Assembly (NCBI GenBank): GCA_017441385.1
Contig: JAFRXY010000041.1
Location: forward strand, 1 to 64,000
DNA from: Clostridia bacterium
GTDB taxonomy: Bacteria; Bacillota; Clostridia; Oscillospirales; Acutalibacteraceae
DNA: 64,000 nucleotides
Reading direction: 5' to 3'
Under the pieces are notes generated by a model. It was not told where the DNA came from, did no database searches, and saw only the letters and a program-made list of their open reading frames with translations. Of the stretch, positions 1 to 7,240 are shown in pieces (positions within the stretch are counted from its first letter, which is position 1; every line of letters begins with the position of its first letter). Both the position numbers and the translations under genes were made by a program.

Positions 1-63
1 CGCGCGTCTGGATGCACAGTAACGAGCAATAAACACCAAACAAACACCTAAACCCATTTTCAG

Positions 64-112
64 ACAAAAGAAAAGTCTCAGAAATGCCCGATTCATGGGA
101 TTTCTGAGACTT
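64..112 (-). terminator. terminator of tRNA-Leu
   Basis: A perfect 13-bp inverted repeat (73-85 with 100-112) lies just past the tRNA 3' end and is followed on the minus strand by TTTTCTTTTG. This is a classical intrinsic terminator. Confidence 0.9.
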
Positions 113-118
113 AGTGAT

Positions 119-203
119 TGGTGCGAGTGACGGGACTTGAACCCGTACGTCATGCAACACACGCCCCTCAAACGTGCCTGTCTGCCAGTTCCAGCACACT
201 CGC
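119..203 (-). tRNA. tRNA-Leu (GAG anticodon)
   Basis: Read on the minus strand, a 7-bp acceptor stem (GCGAGTG pairing with CACTCGC) encloses a D arm, an anticodon stem-loop with the loop TTGAGGG (anticodon GAG, reading CUC/CUU), a long variable arm typical of class II leucine tRNAs, and a T arm with GTTCAAGTC. The discriminator is A and the CCA end is encoded in the DNA. The gene has its own promoter and terminator, so it is a single-gene transcription unit here. Confidence 0.95.
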
Positions 204-243
204 TTATCTATTTACTTTTGCCACACTCGCTGAGTGCCTTAAT

Positions 244-272
244 AATATATCATAGGTTTTTTCGTTTGTCAA
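244..272 (-). promoter_or_regulatory. sigma-A promoter of tRNA-Leu
   Basis: On the minus strand TTGACA (267-272) and TATATT (244-249) are separated by exactly 17 bp, with the tRNA 5' end about 40 bp downstream. The -35 is perfect and the -10 matches five of six positions, as expected for a stable RNA gene. Confidence 0.85.
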
Positions 273-394
273 GTGTTTTTTTGAAGTATTTTATTTTTTT
301 TATATTTTACTTAAATTACATAAATTAATTATCCGGATGCTGCTTGTAGAATTCAGCCACTTGTTGGTATATTCGAATATCTCATTTATTTGAT

Positions 395-437
395 AATCGC
401 GGTGCGCATAGAATTATGCTATAAGCGCACCGCGATT
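395..437. terminator. hairpin at the end of the YhaN operon
   Basis: A perfect 13-bp inverted repeat (395-407 with 425-437), extended inside by ATAG/CTAT, lies 26 bp past the stop of the YhaN-like gene. There is no good T-tract on the minus strand, and only CGTTTTG on the plus strand, so its action as a terminator is inferred from position and stem strength. Confidence 0.5.
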
Positions 438-462
438 CGTTTTGTATGAAAAATGAAATGAA

Positions 463-2844
463 CTACATGCTGAACACATTTTCAGTCATGTCGAGTTTCT
501 TGGCGGCGCTTACCATGCGCTTGTGGCAGGTGAATACTATTACCTGCCCGATCTCGCCTATGGCGTTGTCTTCCTTGATGAATTTCAGTGCACCGGTCAT
601 GCGCTCATCGTCAAACTGTACGAAGGCATCGTCCAGCAGGACGGGGAGCTTTTCGTCAGTCACAACTCCGGAAAGCGCCAGTCTGAGGGCAAGATAAATC
701 TGGTCATAGGTACCCGCTCCCATCACTTCGCAGCTTCTGGGCTGACTGTCCCCCTGTTCCGCAAAGGACGGCACCAGCGTGTCCGAAACCAGTACCGAAC
801 CGGCTTTGTTGCCCGTCATGCCGCTAAGTACGCGTGAAGCGCGGTAATTGATCATGGGGCCGAAGTCTATCTTCATCTCATGGAAGGCTTCGTCGATCGT
901 CCGCTGGGCTTCCTCAATCGCACTTAATTCCAATTCGTAATGTTCAATACGGCGGTTTAAGGCCTTGAGCTCGTCGCTCACCTTCTGAACGCTCTGCGTA
1001 TTGTATGGCTTCATCTGAAGCTCGGTCTCCTCACTGGCAATCCGCGCAATGATTTCCTCGTTTTTTTCATTCACTGCCTTGAGCTTGCTTCTGATATTCT
1101 CCTTAGTGAAGGTATCGGGAACTTCCAGCTCAACGCTGCTGCGAACCTGCTCGGCGTAGAGAGTCAGACTGTCTATGCTGCGTCCTCTCAGCATAAATTT
1201 ATAGGTATCCTTAGCCGCATCGAGCTTTCTGGAAATCTTTTCATGCTCGTTCTTCATGCTGCTGAGCTTACTGATAATTTCCTCGGCTTGCTCGTTGGAC
1301 TCGGTTTCATGGTATTCCGCCAGATTTTCGCGCAGTTTGCCGCGAATAGAATCAAGTTCTTTCTTTATCTCGGCGATTTCAGCGTCAAGCGCGTTCTTCT
1401 TACCCTTTGCCTCGATGTATTTTTTCTGATTCTGTTCAATGTCCTTGTAAAGCCGGTCGAATTCATCCATATTGCGCACGCTGAATTCATCCAGAATCGA
1501 GCGGTATTCATCGTTCAAAGCGTTGATCTGCTCATTGACATTGGAAAGACTCAGCTCTTCCTCTGTAAAAACATCCTCCTGATCGAGGCTCTTCTTATAG
1601 ATGAATATGTAGACAATGATGCTGAGAACAGCAATGATGCCCATAACATAGAATATCCAGTGTCCGATAATTCCCAGAATAATGGAGGCCAGAAGCACCG
1701 CACAGCATACGCCGACCACAAATTTTTTATTGTCAGGCTCTTCCACGGGGTCGTCCTGATGCTGCTCAATGGCAAGTTCCAGTTCTTCCCTTTCCCTTAC
1801 CAGAGAATCGTACTGACTGAAGGCGATGGAAATCTCCTTGTTGTATTTCTTGACTGTCTTGATCATGGAAAGCTTGGCGCGGTCGATGGAAATTGTCTGC
1901 CTCTTGAGGTCGTCCAGTTCATCCGCCTTTTCCTGCAAAGCCGCTTCCTTGACTCTTTCCTCACCCAGCAGCTTCGCCGATGCCGCCATGAATTCGCTCA
2001 TGTCGTCCGCCATTTCGCCGCTGAAAATCCTGTCCAGCGAGTTGAATTTTTCTTCCAGCTCGACCACTTCATCGCGCTTGCGAACGATCGCGTCAATCTC
2101 GGCGAGTTCTTCTTTCATTTCAAGCCGGTCGAGCATTTCCTCAAAATAGGCTTTTTCCTCGTTCATGGTCTTTTTCTCGCGCAGATCGACCGCGATCCTG
2201 TCCCTCAGTGCGTCGGATTCTTCCAGCACCTTCATCATTTCGGCACGGGAATCCACCAGCTCACGCTTCTGCTTGCGAAGTTCCGGAAGAATTGCGTCCG
2301 CCTTCTTGGAATCCAGCTTAGCGGCAGCGGCTTTCAGCCGTTTGTCAATCTCCCGCTTGGACACACGTTCGTCTCCCGCAGAGGAAATATTGATCAGACG
2401 GTCAGTAATCTCGTGATTCTCTCCCTCGACGGTTATCCCCGCCTGACCGATGAAAACCGAATTCACAAACGACCGGATGCTTATGCCGAAGACATGAACG
2501 CCCGGTTCTTCTCCGGGTGAAAGCGGAATTGTTTCGCCGTTGGTCTTATCAAAGAGTGAAATGCTGTCGTACACTCTCGACTCGCCGAAAGAACGGTTAA
2601 GGAAATATGTCACACCGCCGTGTTCAAATTCAATGGAACCTGCCGGCTGTCCTCCGCTCCAAGGCTCGTACTGCATACGTTTCTCGGACGATTCGAATCC
2701 GTAGAATACCGCCTTGATAAAAGCCATGACGGTAGATTTTCCTGACTCGTTGCTTCCATAGACAATATTGACTCCATCGCCCGGTTGTAACGAAAAATCC
2801 CTTAATTTGCCGAAGCATCTGATATTTATCTCAATAATTTTCAT
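463..2844 (-). CDS. YhaN-like SMC-type AAA ATPase
   Basis: Predicted partner ATPase of the adjacent YhaO-like phosphoesterase, related to SbcC/Rad50 and acting in DNA-end metabolism. The 793-residue protein opens with a Walker A motif GSNESGKST at about residue 32, runs into long coiled coil (about 180-370 and 420-660), and ends with a signature-like segment around GAGTYDQIY (about 710) and a Walker B motif LPVLLDDAF (about 743). Two adjacent membrane segments at about residues 373-416 interrupt the coiled coil, as in the YhaN subgroup and unlike SbcC. The frame extends to a TTG, but the next codon is the ATG used here; it overlaps the end of the upstream gene by 14 bp, so the two are translationally coupled. 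Function is by family only; no biochemical role is certain. Confidence 0.85.
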   Translation of the reverse strand: MKIIEINIRCFGKLRDFSLQPGDGVNIVYGSNESGKSTVMAFIKAVFYGFESSEKRMQYEPWSGGQPAGSIEFEHGGVTYFLNRSFGESRVYDSISLFDKTNGETIPLSPGEEPGVHVFGISIRSFVNSVFIGQAGITVEGENHEITDRLINISSAGDERVSKREIDKRLKAAAAKLDSKKADAILPELRKQKRELVDSRAEMMKVLEESDALRDRIAVDLREKKTMNEEKAYFEEMLDRLEMKEELAEIDAIVRKRDEVVELEEKFNSLDRIFSGEMADDMSEFMAASAKLLGEERVKEAALQEKADELDDLKRQTISIDRAKLSMIKTVKKYNKEISIAFSQYDSLVREREELELAIEQHQDDPVEEPDNKKFVVGVCCAVLLASIILGIIGHWIFYVMGIIAVLSIIVYIFIYKKSLDQEDVFTEEELSLSNVNEQINALNDEYRSILDEFSVRNMDEFDRLYKDIEQNQKKYIEAKGKKNALDAEIAEIKKELDSIRGKLRENLAEYHETESNEQAEEIISKLSSMKNEHEKISRKLDAAKDTYKFMLRGRSIDSLTLYAEQVRSSVELEVPDTFTKENIRSKLKAVNEKNEEIIARIASEETELQMKPYNTQSVQKVSDELKALNRRIEHYELELSAIEEAQRTIDEAFHEMKIDFGPMINYRASRVLSGMTGNKAGSVLVSDTLVPSFAEQGDSQPRSCEVMGAGTYDQIYLALRLALSGVVTDEKLPVLLDDAFVQFDDERMTGALKFIKEDNAIGEIGQVIVFTCHKRMVSAAKKLDMTENVFSM

Positions 2845-3961
2845 CAATATTCACGTTCCCTTCAAACGCGCTAAGTCCGTAGAGCAAAGCACGCATATAT
2901 TTCTCACTACCGCGGCTGTCAGACTGCTTTTTTTCAAACAGCTTTCTGACAAAAGCCCCCTTCAATGTACCATCGTTCATCAGAAGCTCAAAGTCCACAG
3001 TGGGTGATGTCATATCTGTCAGTCTGGCGTAGAATATTGACGATTCGGACAGAAGTGCACTGATATCGGGTATAGGAGCGATCACTCCCTCAAACGGTGT
3101 GCCGATCAGACTGATATCGTAAAGATTGTAGGAGAAATTTTCTCCGTATCTGTCACGGAGTACCTTGACAATGCGGTCGGCAAACTGTTCAGGCTCCGCG
3201 CAGCCGCTGATATCTATCTTCTCCTTTGAATACAGCCTTCCGTCAAGCGGCGTGAATGTCATGCGGGCAAAGCCCTTGGCGGCATAGCCGCAGAGAACGC
3301 CCTTCTCACCCGGCTCGTCAAAGCCGCAGGCCGACGGCATACCGGAATAGCAATAGATCAGCTCGTTGTTTTCGTAATATTCATAGGTGTGCGACGAGCC
3401 GAGCGCAACATAATCCGCGCCGCAGGAACTGATTGCCTCCATACTGATTGGATTGCAGCTGCCTCCGGCTGCGGTATCTTCCACCAATTCACCGTAGAGC
3501 ATCAGGACATTGATGCGGCTGTTGATGGGATTGAATCCTGCTAAAAGCGATTCCTCACACTGTGAACGTGTAAAGCCTGCGCCCCACACGCAAGTATTTT
3601 TTTCCGGTATTTCCACCTTTTCCATACCGCCGCGGAAGATATGCACGTTCGGCGGCCATTCGGTATTGTAGCAGGAATCCGGCGTCGCAGGATCATTCTG
3701 CCCCGGAGTGATGAAGACGCGCACGGTGTAGTGACTGATCAGGCGCTTGACATTGGCGAGAAATTCACTTTCCACCCGCATGCTGTCGAACATATCGCCC
3801 GCAATGAGCAGTGCGTCGGCCTTATTGGCCGTACATAGATCGAGTATCTGTTTGAGTGTATCCAGCTGTTCCTGCCTTCTCTGCTCAGCCACCTCAGGGG
3901 TAGCGGAAAACAGCGAGCCTAGATGCAGGTCCGATGTGTGTACCATATTGAATGTTGTCAT
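2831..3961 (-). CDS. YhaO/SbcD-like phosphoesterase, degenerate active site
   Basis: A 376-residue relative of the DNA-repair nuclease subunit SbcD/YhaO (Mre11 fold), first gene of a pair with the YhaN-like ATPase. The first two metallophosphoesterase motifs are present (HTSDLHLG and AGDMFD). The later ones are not: the position of GNHD reads GQND, the usual LLHG reads MLYG, and GHIH reads GSSH. Several expected metal ligands and the catalytic histidine are therefore missing. The rest of the domain is well conserved and the frame is open, so it looks like a maintained pseudo-enzyme rather than a decaying gene. The ATG at 3961 follows GGGGGCG at good spacing; the in-frame TTG further up is less likely. 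Confidence 0.8.
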   Translation of the reverse strand: MTTFNMVHTSDLHLGSLFSATPEVAEQRRQEQLDTLKQILDLCTANKADALLIAGDMFDSMRVESEFLANVKRLISHYTVRVFITPGQNDPATPDSCYNTEWPPNVHIFRGGMEKVEIPEKNTCVWGAGFTRSQCEESLLAGFNPINSRINVLMLYGELVEDTAAGGSCNPISMEAISSCGADYVALGSSHTYEYYENNELIYCYSGMPSACGFDEPGEKGVLCGYAAKGFARMTFTPLDGRLYSKEKIDISGCAEPEQFADRIVKVLRDRYGENFSYNLYDISLIGTPFEGVIAPIPDISALLSESSIFYARLTDMTSPTVDFELLMNDGTLKGAFVRKLFEKKQSDSRGSEKYMRALLYGLSAFEGNVNIDENY

Positions 3962-3998
3962 TAAAGAATTCGCCCCCAAAAATAATATACAACAATTT

Positions 3999-4027
3999 AT
4001 GATATCACATTTTTGTCAAAATGCCAA
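3999..4027 (-). promoter_or_regulatory. probable promoter of the YhaO/YhaN pair
   Basis: On the minus strand TTGGCA (4022-4027) and TATCAT (3999-4004) are spaced by 17 bp, about 40 bp before the chosen start codon. Each hexamer departs from consensus at one or two positions. Confidence 0.55.
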
Positions 4028-4079
4028 TAGGTTTAGAGAAATTTATTAAAAATTTACACTGCAAGTGATTTCCGAACAA

Positions 4080-4119
4080 AAAAATCTGTATTTCGGAATC
4101 TGTGATTCCGAAATACAGA
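4080..4119 (-). terminator. terminator after the first alarmone synthetase
   Basis: A perfect 16-bp inverted repeat (4085-4100 with 4104-4119) with a 3-base loop follows the synthetase stop. On the minus strand it leads into TTTTTTTG, so it closes the pyk - MIF-like - synthetase cluster. Confidence 0.9.
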
Positions 4120-4132
4120 CAAAAGTATAAAA

Positions 4133-4864
4133 CTATTCAAATTTTCCGCCAAAGAGGGACTTGTAAATCTCCTGCATTCTGGCATCGGTTTCTGAAATGA
4201 CATCGGCACAATCGCTCAACTGCCCTGATATTTCATCCGAAACGCCGTTGGGATTCTTGTATTTCAGCACATGCTCAAGACCTGCCCATGAGTCCATTGC
4301 CACTGTCCGGAGCTGTATCTCGACCGGCACTTCGACATTTCTGTTTGCCAGATGAATGGAGGTGGAAACAATCAGATGAAGGCTGCGATATCCGCTCGGT
4401 TTCGGTTCTGCAATATAGTCGGACATTTTCAGAAAGCTCACATTATCCTGTGCCATTAATCGGTTCTTTATTTCGTAAATGTCACGCATATAATAGCAGA
4501 TAACCCGTATTCCGGCGATATCAGCAAGCTCGAAAGCCGCGTTTTCCAGCGTAAGCGGAATGTTTTTCTTCTCCAGTTTGCCGCAAATGCTCTTGACCGA
4601 TTTGATCCGGCTGTCAATGCTTTTGAGAATGCGGTGATCGTAATTTACACGGTAATCCAGTTCCAATATTTCAAGGTCAGTGCAAAGCTTTTTGGCAGCA
4701 AAGACATAATTATTCTGAAAAACAAGATAATCATACAGACATCTGTCAAGCTCCGCCTTGGTGTCCGAGGCATTTTCATCAAATCCCGCGAGCTGCTTGA
4801 TCAGTTCGCATTCATCGGGGGAGAAGTCCTCTTTTGCTAAAACAATTCTGTGTTTATCAGACAT
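4133..4864 (-). CDS. small alarmone synthetase (RelA/SpoT domain), copy 1
   Basis: Predicted to make (p)ppGpp by transferring pyrophosphate from ATP to GDP or GTP, as do the single-domain RelQ/RelP (YjbM/YwaC) enzymes. The 243-residue length and absence of HD hydrolase, TGS or ACT domains fit that class. Family motifs are in order: the basic stretch SRIKSVKSICGK (85-96), ADIAGIRVI (114-122), DYIAEPKPSGYRSLH (149-163) and EIQLRTVAMDSWAGLEH (182-198). It sits 39 bp below the MIF-like gene and probably shares the pyk transcript. The Shine-Dalgarno before the ATG is poor, consistent with coupling or low expression. A paralogue lies 5 kb away. Confidence 0.88.
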   Translation of the reverse strand: MSDKHRIVLAKEDFSPDECELIKQLAGFDENASDTKAELDRCLYDYLVFQNNYVFAAKKLCTDLEILELDYRVNYDHRILKSIDSRIKSVKSICGKLEKKNIPLTLENAAFELADIAGIRVICYYMRDIYEIKNRLMAQDNVSFLKMSDYIAEPKPSGYRSLHLIVSTSIHLANRNVEVPVEIQLRTVAMDSWAGLEHVLKYKNPNGVSDEISGQLSDCADVISETDARMQEIYKSLFGGKFE

Positions 4865-4903
4865 TTTTTCAGTGAGGCGTCAACAGACTTTTCAGAGAGA
4901 ACC

Positions 4904-5242
4904 CTAAAAATTGCTCCCGTTCCAGCCCCAGATTTCAGCCTCCTCATATTTGATGTAGCTCTGCTGAATGCCCAGCTCCTGCTCCAGAATCTCGGTGATG
5001 GCGGCGGTCAGCTTATCAGCGGCAGCCCTGTTCACCCTTCCGAATACACTGACTTCCACAAAGGCAATTTTCTCGCTGCCGCTGCCCCGGAAGTAAAGGG
5101 GATGATCCCCCTCAAAGCCCACCATGAGCCAGCTTTCCGATTTGCCAGGAATCAGCTCGATCACCTTGCCCAGCCTTGTCTTGACCGCGACTTCCTGCGG
5201 CTTGGAAATGGAGACATTTGTATTGATATTGATAAATGGCAT
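4904..5242 (-). CDS. MIF/phenylpyruvate tautomerase family protein
   Basis: A 112-residue protein of the macrophage migration inhibitory factor superfamily, small cytosolic tautomerases that form trimers. It begins MPFINI, so proline would be the N-terminal residue after methionine removal, as required for the catalytic base in this family. The rest fits the MIF length and pattern, including the VSVFGRV segment near residue 80. The strong site AAAGGAG precedes the ATG. It starts 14 bp after the pyruvate kinase stop, so it is almost certainly in that operon; phenylpyruvate or a similar keto acid is a plausible substrate, but this is inference. Confidence 0.85.
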   Translation of the reverse strand: MPFININTNVSISKPQEVAVKTRLGKVIELIPGKSESWLMVGFEGDHPLYFRGSGSEKIAFVEVSVFGRVNRAAADKLTAAITEILEQELGIQQSYIKYEEAEIWGWNGSNF

Positions 5243-5256
5243 GGTTTGCTCCTTTT

Positions 5257-7011
5257 TTAGTTAATTTTGTCACCACTGTAGACAATGCCCTTTTCCGCAT
5301 CGACAACCACCGTTGTGCCGTTCTTGAGAATATGCGTGGCGTTCTTGCAGCCTACCACAACGGGAATGCCCAGCGTCATGCCGACAATGGCGGCGTGGGA
5401 ATTGACGCCCTCCGCTTCGGTGACAATCGCGCGTGCCTTGCGCATGTACTGGAGCAGGCGGTTGCTGGTCTGCGGCACGACAATGATATCACCGTTTTCA
5501 AATTCCTCCGCGATTTCTTCCTCTGTCTTGGCTACGCACATCTTGGAGCAGACCTTGGTCTCCCCTATTCCCTTGCCGGAAACAAGAATGTTGCCGGTGA
5601 GATGCACCTTCAGCAGGTTGGTAGTGCCGGAAACACCGATCGGAACGCCGGCGGTGATGACGCAGAGATCGCCCGACGAAATGAGTCCGGCATCCTCGGC
5701 CGCCTTGGCGGAACAGTCGAACAGCTCGTCAGTGCTGGTCTTTTCCGGAATGAGTATCGGCGACACGCCCCATGACAGGTTGAGCTGACGCACGACCTTC
5801 TTGTCAGGGGAGCAGCCGACGATCGGACAGGGAGGACGGTGCTTGCTGATCTGACGCGCCGTGCCGCCGCCCTTGGTGACGGTGATGATCGCCTTGGCGT
5901 TCAGGTCGATGGCAGTGGTGACGGTAGCGTGGGAAATAGCGCCCGTCACATCGTCGTCCCCGATCTTGCTCACAGTGCTCTTATAGCCGCCGGCGTAATT
6001 GATGTCGGATTCGGTGCGCTCGGCAATCTTCGCCATGGTGAGCAGCGATTCAACGGGGTATTTGCCGGCTGCCGTCTCACCGGAAAGCATGATCGCGCTG
6101 GTGCCGTCATAAATGGCGTTGGCCACGTCGGTGGATTCTGCACGGGTGGGGCGGGGATTCTTCATCATGCTGTCAAGCATCTGGGTGGCGGTAATGACCA
6201 TCTTGCCCGCCTTGTAGGCTTTGTCGATGAGCTTCTTCTGAATGATCGGAATTTCCTGCAAGGGAATTTCCACGCCGAGGTCGCCTCTGGCAATCATGAT
6301 GCCGTCCGAAACACGGAGAATCTCGTCGATATTATCCACACCTTCGGAATTCTCTATCTTGGAGATGATCTTGATGTTGTTGCAATGCAGCTTGTCGAGC
6401 AGCGCCCTGATCTGCATGACGTCGGCCGCGCTTCTGACAAAGGAGGCAGCGATAAAGTCATAATCGCACTGCACGCCGAACATGATGTCGGAAATATCCC
6501 TCTCGCTCAGATAAGGCATACTCAGGCGAATGCCGGGGACATTAATGCCCTTGTTATTGGAAACGGTGCCGCCGTTGACCACCGTACAGAAAATTTCCGT
6601 GTCGGTGGTGGAATCGACCGTCAGCTCGATGAGGCCGTCGTCAATGAGGATCCGCTGCCCCGGCTTGACGTCCTTGGGCAATCCGGCAAAGGAAATGGAA
6701 GAAATATTGCTGCTGCCGACAATATCCCTGGTAGTAAGGGTGAATTTCTGCCCCTGCACCAGCTCCACTTTCGGCGGGTCAAAAGTGCCTGTGCGGATTT
6801 CCGGTCCCTTGGTGTCAAGAAGGGTGGCAATCGGCAGACCCAGTTCCTCCCGCAGCGCGACTACCGCGTCAAGGCGCTTCTTATGTTCTTCATGATCGCC
6901 GTGGCTGAAATTGAACCGGCAGACATTCATACCGCCCAGCATGAGCTGGCGAAGAATATCGCCGTTGTCGGTGGCGGGCCCCAGCGTACAGATGATCTTG
7001 GTTTTTCTCAT
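5257..7011 (-). CDS. pyk: pyruvate kinase with C-terminal PEP-utiliser domain
   Basis: Converts phosphoenolpyruvate and ADP to pyruvate and ATP, the last step of glycolysis. The N-terminal barrel starts MRKTKIICTLGPAT and contains NFSHG, DTKGPEIRTG, KIENSEG and the family signature around ARGDLGVEIP. Segments MLDSMMKNPRPTRAE and SGETAAGKYP complete the active site. At 584 residues it is about 110 longer than the short form because of an extra C-terminal domain resembling the phosphohistidine domain of PEP synthase, with GVNSHAAIVG near residue 540, as in Bacillus-type enzymes. The ATG follows AAGGAAGG. It leads the cluster with the MIF-like and alarmone-synthetase genes. Confidence 0.97.
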   Translation of the reverse strand: MRKTKIICTLGPATDNGDILRQLMLGGMNVCRFNFSHGDHEEHKKRLDAVVALREELGLPIATLLDTKGPEIRTGTFDPPKVELVQGQKFTLTTRDIVGSSNISSISFAGLPKDVKPGQRILIDDGLIELTVDSTTDTEIFCTVVNGGTVSNNKGINVPGIRLSMPYLSERDISDIMFGVQCDYDFIAASFVRSAADVMQIRALLDKLHCNNIKIISKIENSEGVDNIDEILRVSDGIMIARGDLGVEIPLQEIPIIQKKLIDKAYKAGKMVITATQMLDSMMKNPRPTRAESTDVANAIYDGTSAIMLSGETAAGKYPVESLLTMAKIAERTESDINYAGGYKSTVSKIGDDDVTGAISHATVTTAIDLNAKAIITVTKGGGTARQISKHRPPCPIVGCSPDKKVVRQLNLSWGVSPILIPEKTSTDELFDCSAKAAEDAGLISSGDLCVITAGVPIGVSGTTNLLKVHLTGNILVSGKGIGETKVCSKMCVAKTEEEIAEEFENGDIIVVPQTSNRLLQYMRKARAIVTEAEGVNSHAAIVGMTLGIPVVVGCKNATHILKNGTTVVVDAEKGIVYSGDKIN

Positions 7012-7100
7012 AGGGATTACCTTCCTTTATCAAAGAATGTAAGAATGAAATTATTCTGTAAACGAAAATTATATACAAATTGACACAATTCTCATCTAAT

Positions 7101-7129
7101 ATAATACACAATATTTCTCTCAATGTAAA
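7101..7129 (-). promoter_or_regulatory. probable pyk promoter
   Basis: On the minus strand TTTACA (7124-7129) and TATTAT (7101-7106) are 17 bp apart, about 90 bp before the pyk start. A second TATAAT-like element nearer the gene lacks a convincing -35. Confidence 0.5.
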
Positions 7130-7176
7130 GCGATTTTTTATTAATTTTTTTGACTATTTTTTCTCCCAACTATTTG

Positions 7177-7205
7177 TTGTATTTTCCGTTCCCGTATGGT
7201 ATAAT
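7177..7205 (+). promoter_or_regulatory. probable pcrA promoter
   Basis: TTGTAT (7177-7182), a 17-bp spacer and a perfect TATAAT (7200-7205) lie 36 bp before the pcrA start. The region between pyk and pcrA thus holds divergent promoters. Confidence 0.65.
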
Positions 7206-7240
7206 GAGATTCACCAAAATAACAGGAGTTTATAAAGAAT

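Noticed and set aside
137-328. A 63-codon plus-strand frame across the tRNA-Leu gene.
   Set aside because: It overlaps the tRNA and its promoter, with no ribosome-binding site.
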